Positions 54,801 to 62,504 of a DNA stretch of 64,000 bases are shown here, one piece after another. Origin of the DNA: Emydura subglobosa (taxonomy: Eukaryota; Chordata; Testudines; Chelidae); assembly GCA_007922225.1 (NCBI GenBank), contig ML680055.1, forward strand, positions 1,187,857 through 1,251,856, read 5' to 3'. The notes under the pieces were generated by a model, which was not told the DNA's origin, did no database searches, and saw nothing but the letters and a program-made list of their open reading frames with translations. Made by a program: the position numbers and the translations under genes. How positions within the stretch are numbered: position 1 is the first letter of the stretch; each line of letters begins with the position of its first letter.

Positions 54801-57800
54801 GGCTGAACGTGCCACGGCGGCCGCTCCTGATCTCTGCGTGGGAACTGGTGCCAGCCACATCCCGCCTGCAGCGCCTACTGCTGCCCACTCTGTGGTATGA
54901 CATGACATGCTGTGGTTGCTGCAGAAGACACCCATCCTCCGCCGGGAGTCCGGACATGCTGGCAGAGGTTTCCCAGCAGTGCCTGGACCTCAGGGGAGGA
55001 AGGCACATAACGCACCCCCCAAAACGCAGCCAGGAAGGGGTGTAGCCGACAGGCTGGCAGAAGAAGGTGTAGGCCCGCCTCATGTGACTGGGGGGTTTAA
55101 ATTACACCAGCTGAGACCGCCTGACACCCCCTCGCAACAGGCCAGTCGGGTGGGGGCCCAGCCTGCAGGTGGCACAAGGGAACCCCAGGGAGGGCACGGG
55201 GGAGAGGGAAGCCCCCCAGAGGCGAGCCCTGCCTCCCCGGATAGCTGGGCCCATCGGCAGTGCACGGCAAGGCAAGGACAGCGGGGCTCTTGGCCGCCCC
55301 ATCCCCACCAGACACCCAGGGGCTCGCGGGGGTGGGTCACTCCCGATACCTCCTCATGGACTTTCCTCAGGAAGTTGATCTCTTCCTGCAGGGACTCGAC
55401 TTTCCGCTCCAGGTCCAAGCGCACTAACGCCGCGTTGTCAACATCCTGCCATGTGGGAGAGAGCAGGGGCAGGTGACGTGCCAGCGCCTGCCAGATCACA
55501 CGCCACGGGCCGCGCCGTGTGCCGGGTGGGGAACTGCCCAGCCTGACTCCAGATCCAGCCCAGGGGATGGGGCCGAGCAACAGGGGCTGGGGCGAGCTGT
55601 TACCGGTGCCAGCAACCTGCCTCCTGGGGCCGTGTTCAGCCGCTGAGTCAGGGAGCAAAGTTAGCTCGAAAGCCACGGCTCTGCGTCTTCGCTGCCGTGA
55701 AACCGCAGCCCCGGCGGTTAGACACGGTCTGCTAACGTCCTGCCCCGACTTGGTCCTGGCCAGTTCATCCCATTTGGGAGCACGACTAGGAGTGTTGTGT
55801 TTATGGGGGTCATGGCTGTGTACAGGGGTTGTGTCCGTGTGAGGGGGATTTGGGGTGTCTGTGGTTGTGTCTGTGTCAGGGGGATTTGGGGTGTCTGTGG
55901 TTGTGTCCGTGTGAGGGGGATTTGGGGTGTCTGTGGTTGTGTCCGCATGAGGGGGATTTGGGGGTGTCTGTGGTTGTGTCTGTGTGAGGGGGATTTGGGG
56001 NNNNNNNNNNGGGGTGTCTGTGGTTGTGTCTGTGTGAGGGGGATAGAGATGGTGGTTGGGGGAATTTCTGGCCAGGCCAGTTGCCTGTTAGGAACGGGGA
56101 GCTCAGCGGGTGATCACCCTCACGGCCATGGGGCCTGCCTGTCCCCTCGAGTCCCTGTTCCAACTGCCACAGCGGCCTGGGCGTGGCAGGCAGGGCTCGT
56201 GGGGTTAGCGCTCTGGTTTCCTGGCTGAGGACCTGATCCTGCAAAGCGCTGAGGGCCCCATCTCCCAGGACAGGCCCTGTCTGGGCGGAAGCAGCAGTTG
56301 CCTCACCTGTCTGTAGGAAGACAAATTGTTTTCAGCTTCGAGCCGTAGATTAATCTCGTCCTGTAACCTTAAACAAGAAGCAGACAGGCAGTCGGCACCG
56401 TTTTCATCTCATTATCGGCTTTTCGCAGTGAAATCCAAACAAACAAACTCGCAAGGTCAAAACGAGCAGGGAGCGGACGGACCCCTTCTAATTCCCTTTC
56501 ACTGCTGCACATCCAGGCGCCCCATCCCCCTCGCACAGACCCACACCTGGCCCAGCCCCGTGTCACACACACACACAGACACTCACGCCCAACCCATCCA
56601 CACACACCATCCCCCTCGCACAGACCCACACCCGGCCCAGCCCTGTGTCACACACACACGCAGACACCCACGCCCAACTCATCCACACGCACCATCCCCC
56701 TCACAGAGACCCACACCTGGCCCTGCCCCGTGTCACACACACACACACGCAGACACTCAGGCCCAACCCATCCGCGTGCACCATCCCCCTCGCACAGACC
56801 CACACCTGGCCCTGCCCCGTGTCACACACACATGCAGACACTCACACCCAACCTATCCACACACCATCCCCCTCGCACAGACCCACACCCGGCCCAGCCC
56901 CGTGTCACACACACATGCAGACACTCACGCCCAACCCATCCACATGCACCATCTCCCTCGCACAGACCCACACCTGGCCCTGCCCTGTGTCACACACACA
57001 CGCAAGCCGCTTGCGCAGACACTCACACCCAACCCATCTGTGCGCACCGTCCCCCTCACACAGACCCACACCTGACCCTGACCTGTGTCACACATGCATG
57101 CAGACACTCACGCCCAACCCATCCACATGCACCATCCCCCTCGCACAGACCCACACCTGGCCCAGCCCCATGTCACACACACACACACAAGCCGCTTGCG
57201 CAGACACTCACACCCAACCCATCCACACCACCATCCCCCTCGCACAGACCCACACCCGGCCCTACCCTGTGTCACACACACACGCAAGCCGCTTGCGCAG
57301 ACACTCACATCCAACCCATCCGCGCGCACCAACCCCCTCGCACAGACCCACACCCGACCCTGCCCCATGTCACACACACACGCAGACACTCACACCCAAC
57401 CCATCCACACGCACCGTCTCCCTCGCACAGACCCACACCCGACCCTGCCCCATGTCACACACACACGCAAGCCGCTCACGCAGACGCTCACGCTCTCCTC
57501 GCACAGACACACCCCATCAGCTTCCCAGCACCCACTAATCCCCACTGACACACCCCTCGCCCCCTGCCACAGCTGGTGCAGTACAGGCAGCGGCATGGCA
57601 CACCTCCCTCATAGCTCCCTGCCAGCCGCCCTCCCCCTGCCCTGGGGTGGCCACCCTTATGGGGGAGGGGGAGGCAGGGGCCCTGAAGGGCAGGATCCAT
57701 ACGACCAGTCCCTGGAGCCTCTCGTCCCTAGCGCGAAGCAGGGGCCGAGCTCTGCTTGGCCCCAGGCCCAGCCTGACGCTGGGTGGGGGTGGCAGCGGAG

Positions 57801-60800
57801 GAAGGCAGGACTGCAGCGAATGGCGTTATCGAGGGGTCACAGCAGGCAGCCCCGGCAGCTGTTGTCCAAAGGTGTCACCGGGCCAAGGGACCAGGGACAC
57901 TGGGTGCAGGTGGCCCTTGCAGCACACAGAGATCGCTGCCCCGTGCAGAGAAGGGCTCTGCCGAGATGGCCAGCCAGGGGGGAGTAGAAGAGAATGGTGG
58001 ATCGTGAAGTGTGGGGAGTGTGCATGTTGCATTAGGTGGGATGGGTTGTGTTAAGTGGGTGGTGTGGGGTGTGTTGTGCGAGTTGTGTTAGGTGGGTTGT
58101 GTTAGGTCGGTAGATGGGATGGTTGTGTGGGTTGTGTTAGGCGGGTTGTGTTAGGTGGGGTGGGTTGTGCGGGTTGTGTTAGATGGGTAGGTGGGGTGGT
58201 TGTGTGGGTTGTGTTAGGTGGTACGGGTTGTGTTAGGTTGGTAGGTGGGTGGTTGTGTGGGTTGTGTTAGGTGGGGTGGGTTATGTGGGTTGTGTTAGGT
58301 GCGTAGGTGGGGCGGGTTGTTAGGTGGGCGGGTTGTGTGAGTTGTGTTAGGTGGGTAGATGGGATGGTTGTATGGGTTGTGTTATGTGGGTTGTGTTTCG
58401 TGGGGTGTGTTGTGTGGGTTGTGGTAGGTGGGGTGGGTTGTGTTAGGTGTGGGGTTGTGCGGGTTGTGTTAGGTGGGTTGTGTTAAGTGGGTAGATGGGA
58501 TGGTTGTGTGGGTTGTGTTATGTGGGTTGTGTTTCATGGGGTGTGTTGTGCGGGTTGTGTTAGGTGGGTAGGTGGGGTGGGTTGTGTTAGGTGGGGGGTT
58601 GTGCAGGTTGTGTTAGGTGGGGTGGGTTGTGCGGGTTGTGTTAGGCGGGTGTGTTGTGCGGGTGTGTTGTGCGGGGTGTGCAGGATGGATTGTGTTGGAT
58701 GCTGAGAACCCCCTTCCTGCGATGTCCCAGGGAAGGAGGCTGGTCCCTGCAGCAGCTCCCGGGTTGGAGCTGTGTCCGCGCCCCCCAGGGCTCCGCGCCC
58801 CATGAGAAGGCTGGAGGGCCGGGCGCGGAGAGAGGCTGCAATGCCATGCCCTGGGGTGTTAACGTGCCCAGCCCGGCACTCCCGGGCTGGTGAGCCGCTA
58901 ACAGGCGGGGCAGGGGTTGGACCCCGGGTCCCGTCCCTTGTTCTGCAGCTGACTCGCTGCGTGACTTTGAGCCAGTCGCTCTGGGCCGCGCTCGCTGTCC
59001 CTGCCTCTGACCTGGGTGCGATTCACCCACTGGCCGCGGTGCAGCGTTTGGGAGGCTGGATGTGCAGAGACCCTGGAGACAGGCAAAGGTCTTATTGCGA
59101 GTGTCCCAGGACTTGTTTCCTTTGATCCCTGCTCAGGGCATCCCCAAAGCTCTGATCTCATCGCCTGGCTGTGTCCCACTCTTCTGGGTAGCAAATTCTG
59201 CCACGCACGAGATCGTTTTGGGAGAGGAACGTTACTTGCCTTCCAATCTGCCTGGCTCTTGGATGACTGGAGGGATATGTGTGTGTTTGCAGGTGTGAGG
59301 GGGCGGTTGTCCTGCTAGGGATGCCTCTCGCTGCCTTTTCAACTGCTGGTTTTATCCCCTGCACCTGCCATTGTCCCAGCCCGCTCTTATTGTAACTATC
59401 GATTGTTTCATTACGCTGGAGGCCGGTTTTCTTTCTGCCGTAGGGACAGGGAGCAAGAGACAGCTGACAGTCTGCAGAGACAAGCCGAGGAGTGGCAGAA
59501 AGGAAGGATCATTATCCTCACCTTGCAAATGGGGAGCTGAGGCCCAGAGCGATTCAGGGCCAGCTTTTAAACGGCTCCGAGCCAGATTTTCAAGTGCTCA
59601 CAAACACAACTGGGCAGATTTTCTAAAGAGCTGAACTCAGCACAAGTTGAACACTTTGAAAATCCGGCCTCCGTCGTGGGTGCTTGCCAAAGTCACACAG
59701 GGAACCTCCCGCTCCCCTCTCCCCCGGCCCCAGTGATAGAGCTGTGGGGGGAGGATGCTTTCCCAGACCGGGAGAGTTTTACAGACAGCAATGTGTCTTC
59801 CCACCCTGAATCGGGATAAAATGTTGAAATCTGAACACTTTTCATGAGCCAATAATCTGAGAAACATTTCCGATGGTGTCAGCTGAAAGGCGTCATTTTG
59901 ATCATTCGTTTTTGTTTCAGTTTTGTCCTTTTTAACTTTTGAACCTTTTTCAGTATATGTTAAGTGCAGTTTTTGACCCCAAAGTCTTTTCTAACAGCAA
60001 AATGAAACTTTTCCCTTTGAAAATGTCAAAATGAGGCGTTTCAACAATTTCAAAACTGTTTTTCCAAAGCTTTTCGAATCAGGAGATTCCTCCAAATTGA
60101 CCCTTCCCCGGGAAGTTCTGTTTCCATGAATCAGCATTTTCTGATGAACAAAACTTTCACTGGAACACCCCTGGCCAGCTCCTGCCGGTGCCAATAACCC
60201 TGCGTCCGTCTCTAGCACAGCCATAAACTAACCCTGCTACCTCCTGGGCTGCTAACCTGGGCTGACACGGAGAAGTAAACATCTCACCCATAGACAGAGG
60301 TGAGAACCCAGGAGTTCTGACACCAAAACGCTTCTCTCAGCCACGAGACCACTCTCCTCTCTCAAAGCAGGGGCTAGAACTGAGGAGTCTCGGTGCTCCC
60401 TGTGCTAACTGCTAGACCACACTACTCTTCCAGGGCTCAGAAAGCCAGACTCCCAGTTCATTGCCCTAACCATTAGGTGACACGTCCTCGCCAAAGCCAC
60501 AGACTGTTGGAAACTAGCAAAACACAGGAACAAACCTATCGCTGAGGCTGGTAAACTTTGCCTCCCCCCGCCCCATACCTCACTCAGAGGGTTCGTGAGC
60601 GTACAGCGTGTGAGCAGTGGGGTTCCCAGGGCATGGGCTTTCCCGCTGAATCTCAGCCTGGAACACATTTTGCCAGGAGTGTTGCAAATTTCTGACCACA
60701 GGCTCAGCACGAGAAGCCCCCCGCCCCAGACTGAGGCAGGGTGAGCGGGTGAGCAGTGCACATCTCCATCGGAGCCATCAGCCCGGTGCCACCCTCAAGA

Positions 60801-62412
60801 TCCAGCTGTTTGTGCATGCCGGGGGCACGCACCAGACTTGTGCAAGCACGCAGGCGGTTGTGTGTGCAGCTGCTCACCTCGCTGGAGGAATGTGGGTGAA
60901 AATGCACCAGTTTCACAAGGGCAAACATTTGGGGGCAGATTTTTGTCCATGGAAAATGGGAGGCTGGTCTGAGGCTGTGGAATAACACTCAGCGCTTTCC
61001 ACCCACAGAGCCCGTCCCAAGGAGGGCCAGTGTCATCATCCCCGTGGTGCAGATGGGGCACAGAGCGAGGACGTGATTTGCTCAAGGTCACCCAGCAGGT
61101 GAGTGGCAGAGCTGGGAACCAGCAATTCTAACACCCTGTCCAGTGCCCTGGCTGCCTTCTCTGTCCTTCTAGCCCAGCGCTTCCCAACCTGTTGCCCAGG
61201 GGCCAAAAGTGGCCCACAGAGTCTTTTAAAGTGGCCCGCAGCTCCCCTCCCGCTGGCTGCACAAGGAAGCAGCTGCCTAAGGACCGGGCGGAGCGTGTTT
61301 CCATGGGGCTAAAAACCGGTGCAGGCTCCTTGCTGCAGCCAAGGGGACGGGAGATCAGCGCTGTCCTGCCCCGGCTCCAGCAGACAGCAAAGCGCTGCCT
61401 GGGTCCCTAGGCGCTGGGTCCCTGCTGGGGCCAGAGGGAGGGCAGCACTGATCTCCCATCTCCCAGGCTGCAGAAGGAAGCCACTGCCTAGGGACCCAGG
61501 TGGAGCGCACGGGGCTACAGGATGTGTGCGGTTTCCCTGCTGCAGCCAGGGGGACGGGAGCCCGCTGAACTCCTTCCGTCTGGCTGCAGGGGGCGGTGGG
61601 ATGGGGTTGATGGCACAGACCCATGACCCTTCAGGATTGTAAAAGTGAGATCTGTGGTCCTCGAGCCAAAAGGTTTGGGAACCCCTGCTCTAGCCAGGCT
61701 CACATTCCCCGCCAGCTGTGAGGTGCACAGAAAACGCCTGGAGTACGTTGAAACCCCAGCCAGGCAGCGTCAGCGACGGCTTTGCTGTCCCGCGCTCAGT
61801 GGGACTGTCTGTGTCATGCTCCTGGGCTAGGCGACCTGCCCTGTCTGTGTAGCACCGAAGGCTACTTGGCTGCTCGCCTGCCCTGCGGCAGGCTAAGGAG
61901 GCTCCTTACTTTTGCCGGAGGTTGTTGACGTCGTCCAGCAGGTTGTCCCTCTCAATCTCCAGCCTGGCCTTGGAGTTGGACAGCTGGTCCACCTGCCGGC
62001 GCAGCTCCCGCAGCTCCTCCTGATAGATGTCGCCCAGCTTGGTGGGCTCCTTGTCTCGGATCTGGTTGAGCTCCGCCACCAGCACCTTGTTCTGCTGCTC
62101 CAGGAAGCGCACCTTCTCGATGTAGCTGGCGAAGCGGTCGTTCAGCTCCATCATCTCCACCTTCTCGTTGGTGCGCGTCTCCTTGAACTCGGCGTTGAGG
62201 GCGTCGGCCAGGGAGAAATCCGCCTGGTCCTGGGGGAACCTGGGGCTGGCACGGACGCTCAGGCTCGAGCTCTTCTTCTTGGTCATGGAGATTCTGGTGG
62301 TGGGGCCCGGGGACATGAGCCAGAAGAGGGGTGAGGATCTCAGGGGCTGGTGGACAGCGGTGGCTTGGGGGCCAAACCGCCGCCGATATGAGGATAGTCG
62401 CTGGCTCTCCAT
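45790..62412 (-). CDS. GFAP: GFAP, glial fibrillary acidic protein (9 coding exons)
   Basis: Exons on the minus strand: 62412-61910, 56367-56307, 55445-55350, 54701-54540, 53830-53705, 53081-52861, 52168-52125, 50970-50885 and 45825-45790. Lengths 503, 61, 96, 162, 126, 221, 44, 86 and 36 total 1335 bases, 444 residues plus stop. All introns are GT-AG. Internal exon sizes match the type III intermediate filament pattern. The head is about 86 residues and differs most from mammals. The rod opens with [20 protein letters not shown] and closes with [11 protein letters not shown] (about 378-388). The 55-residue tail contains KTVETRDAE and ends [15 protein letters not shown] and the tail favour GFAP over desmin and vimentin, and so does the neighbouring CCDC103-FAM187A pair. 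The protein forms the cytoplasmic 10-nm filaments of astrocytes. Confidence 0.96.
46465..46500 (+). repeat. MIR core fragment
   Basis: GAGGAGTCAGGACTCCTGGG then TTCTCTCC is the MIR left-core phrase. The rest of 45826-47417 (GFAP intron 8) shows no named feature apart from GC-driven open frames. Confidence 0.45.
47418..47510 (-). repeat. Single arm of the inverted-repeat family seen at 735-890
   Basis: ACTGGACCAGCTTCTGTTGG followed by GACAAGCTTTCAAGCTACAC and AGAGCTCTTCTTCAGG matches the right arm at 735-890. Confidence 0.65.
47640..49360 (+). repeat. LTR-like interspersed repeat interrupted by a CR1
   Basis: The left part (47640-48199) and right part (48783-49360, with AGTTAATAAATCTTTAGTTC, GTTGTCTTGGGTTTGAGATC and GACCTGGCGTAAGTGACTGG) look like one repeat that I recall as frequent in turtle genomes. 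A CR1 fragment splits it. The AATAAA near 48811 and splice-like TTTCTTATAG suggest an LTR, but ends and target duplications were not resolved. Confidence 0.45.
48200..48782 (+). repeat. CR1 LINE 3' fragment, plus strand
   Basis: The order is TGAGGTCACATTTGGAATAT, TGTGTCCAGTTTTGGGCCCC, GAGAGGCTGAGGGAACTGGG and AGGTTTTTAAGGTGCGGCTT, ending CTTCTAGGATTCTATGAA. It is the reverse-transcriptase C-terminus plus 3' UTR of the family seen at 20-26 kb, in opposite orientation, inside GFAP intron 8. Confidence 0.9.
49651..49760 (+). repeat. Second single arm of the 735-890 repeat family
   Basis: CTGAAGAAGAACTCTGTGTA then GCTTGAAAGTTTGTCCCGTC and AACAGAAGTTGGTCCAATAA. It is inverted relative to 47418-47510 and 2.1 kb away. 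Confidence 0.65.
49835..49945 (-). repeat. MIR SINE
   Basis: CATATTACAGATGGGAACCT then GAGGCCCAGATTAATTAAAA and ACATCACACAGTCTGTGGCA is the reverse complement of MIR core order. Confidence 0.7.
50020..50510. repeat. AT-rich palindromic repeat, GAAATGAAA-rich
   Basis: Left half motifs (CATTTCGATAATG, TTTTGACACGG) are mirrored on the right (CATCGAAATGAAATATTATC, GTCAAAACGAAACGAG) around an AT-only centre near 50225-50275. It resembles the repeat at 59860-60180. It is probably an old palindromic DNA element; the family is unknown. It sits in GFAP intron 8. Confidence 0.55.
50885..50970 (-). CDS. GFAP: GFAP coding exon 8
   Basis: 86 bases between acceptor TTCCACCAG and donor GAG|GTAGGA. It completes Glu405 and codes [20 protein letters not shown] then TVETRDAE, the tail motif shared by type III filaments. 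Confidence 0.95.
51700..51800 (-). repeat. Probable MIR fragment
   Basis: AAGGTCACGCAGCAGTTTGG then TGGCAGGAAAGCCAGGTCTC and CTGGCTCCCTGTCCATTGAA follows the reverse MIR order. It lies in GFAP intron 7 (50971-52124). Confidence 0.5.
52125..52168 (-). CDS. GFAP: GFAP coding exon 7
   Basis: 44 bases, acceptor TCTCTGCAG, donor CGAG|GTCAGG. It codes the end of Arg390 and [14 protein letters not shown], then the first base of Glu405. The length matches human GFAP exon 7. Confidence 0.95.
52861..53081 (-). CDS. GFAP: GFAP coding exon 6 (end of rod)
   Basis: 221 bases, acceptor CCCCCCAG, donor AG|GTGAGTC. It codes residues 317-389, [20 protein letters not shown] at the start and the helix-termination motif [16 protein letters not shown] near the end. 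Confidence 0.97.
53705..53830 (-). CDS. GFAP: GFAP coding exon 5
   Basis: 126 bases, acceptor CCCCAG, donor TTG|GTAGGT. It codes residues 275-316, [20 protein letters not shown] at the start, a GFAP-specific coil 2 sequence. Confidence 0.96.
53990..54200 (+). repeat. MIR SINE
   Basis: GTGGTCTAGTGGTTAGAGCT, TGCCACTAACTGACTGTGTG and ACCTTAGGAAAGTCTCATAC are in MIR order. It lies in GFAP intron 4. Confidence 0.8.
54540..54701 (-). CDS. GFAP: GFAP coding exon 4
   Basis: 162 bases, acceptor TCTTTGCAG, donor AAG|GTAACG. It codes residues 221-274, including [20 protein letters not shown] and [15 protein letters not shown]. Confidence 0.97.
55350..55445 (-). CDS. GFAP: GFAP coding exon 3
   Basis: 96 bases, acceptor ATGGCAG, donor GAG|GTATCG. 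It codes residues 189-220, [20 protein letters not shown] then [12 protein letters not shown]. Confidence 0.96.
55790..56045 (+). repeat. Minisatellite with assembly gap, GFAP intron 2
   Basis: About seven visible copies of a 33-35 base unit of the form GGGGGATTTGGGGTGTCTGT then GGTTGTGTCYGTGTGA. The run is broken by ten N at 56001-56010, so true copy number is unknown. Confidence 0.9.
56001..56010. other. Assembly gap (10 N)
   Basis: Ten unresolved bases inside the intron 2 minisatellite. Ten is a conventional placeholder, so the missing length may be larger. Confidence 0.98.
56307..56367 (-). CDS. GFAP: GFAP coding exon 2
   Basis: 61 bases, acceptor GTTTAAG, donor CAG|GTGAGG. It completes Lys168 and codes [20 protein letters not shown]. 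The length equals the human exon. Confidence 0.96.
56505..57500 (+). repeat. Large CA-rich minisatellite, GFAP intron 1
   Basis: About eleven copies of an 83-98 base unit: CCATCCCCCTCGCACAGACC, CACACCTGGCCCAGCCCCGT, GTCACACACACACGCAGACA and CTCACGCCCAACCCATCCAC. Some units carry an extra AAGCCGCTTGCGCAG block (near 57004, 57190, 57286 and, as AAGCCGCTCACGCAG, 57470). Open frames of up to 297 codons here are repeat artefacts. Confidence 0.93.
57501..58009. other. GFAP intron 1, spacer between minisatellites
   Basis: GC-rich DNA with no recognised repeat or exon. Confidence 0.5.
58010..58690 (+). repeat. GT-rich minisatellite, GFAP intron 1
   Basis: Dozens of imperfect copies of GGGTTGTGTTAGGTGGG, grouped in longer units that add TAGATGGGATGGTTGTGT. 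The G-rich strand is plus, the template strand for GFAP. Confidence 0.92.
58885..59010 (+). repeat. MIR SINE fragment
   Basis: GACCCCGGGTCCCGTCCCTT, TCTGCAGCTGACTCGCTGCG and TGACTTTGAGCCAGTCGCTC follow MIR order. Confidence 0.55.
59495..59570 (-). repeat. MIR SINE fragment
   Basis: ATCATTATCCTCACCTTGCA then AATGGGGAGCTGAGGCCCAG is the reverse complement of the MIR core. Confidence 0.65.
59860..60180. repeat. AT-rich palindromic repeat
   Basis: GTCATTTTGATCATTCGTTT and AAAATGTCAAAATGAGGCGT face each other, with TTCCCCGGGAAGTTCTGTTT on the right side. It resembles 50020-50510 in composition and layout. It is unclassified and lies in GFAP intron 1. Confidence 0.5.
60290..60480 (-). repeat. Probable MIR SINE
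   Basis: GTGAGAACCCAGGAGTTCTG, CAGGGGCTAGAACTGAGGAG and GTGCTAACTGCTAGACCACA match reversed MIR left-half order, possibly two overlapping fragments. Confidence 0.55.
61010..61165 (-). repeat. MIR SINE
   Basis: GTGTCATCATCCCCGTGGTG, CAGATGGGGCACAGAGCGAG, GATTTGCTCAAGGTCACCCA and AGTGGCAGAGCTGGGAACCA are in reverse MIR order. Confidence 0.8.
61175..61687. mobile_element. Non-autonomous hAT element, 513 bp, with target duplication
   Basis: It starts CAGCGCTTCCCAACCTGTTG and ends AAAAGGTTTGGGAACCCCTG, inverted repeats of the hAT CAGGGGTTCCCAAAC type. The flanks are TTCTAGCC (61167-61174) and CTCTAGCC (61688-61695), an 8-base duplication with one mismatch. No transposase is encoded. It lies 220 bases inside GFAP intron 1 from exon 1. 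Confidence 0.82.
61910..62412 (-). CDS. GFAP: GFAP coding exon 1 (head, coil 1A and part of coil 1B)
   Basis: The ATG at 62412 opens [14 protein letters not shown]. The donor CAAAA|GTAAGG follows 61910, inside codon 168. [20 protein letters not shown] leads into the rod start [13 protein letters not shown] later in-frame ATG would remove the basic SSYRRRF head segment typical of type III filaments, so 62412 is preferred. Confidence 0.95.
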
Positions 62413-62498
62413 GGTCAGGCTTATCCTCCTGCCCCCTCCAGGCTGTGCCGAGTCCCGAGTGCAGACCTGCGCTGGAATTCACTCTGTGCTGCCTGGGG

Positions 62499-62504
62499 TT
62501 TATA
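62499..62504 (-). promoter_or_regulatory. GFAP: GFAP TATA box
   Basis: The minus strand reads CTGTATAAACCCC, with TATAAA 87 bases before the ATG. That places transcription start near 62470 and gives a 5' UTR of about 55-60 bases, short as in other GFAP genes. Confidence 0.75.

Noticed and set aside
55790..56045. CRISPR-like regular repeats
   Set aside because: Units are contiguous without unique spacers, in a eukaryotic intron; this is a minisatellite.
56645..57538. Open frames of 250-300 codons rich in Pro, Thr and His
   Set aside because: They run through a tandem repeat whose unit lacks stops in several frames, and they lie in GFAP intron 1 on the opposite strand. There is no homology outside the repeat.
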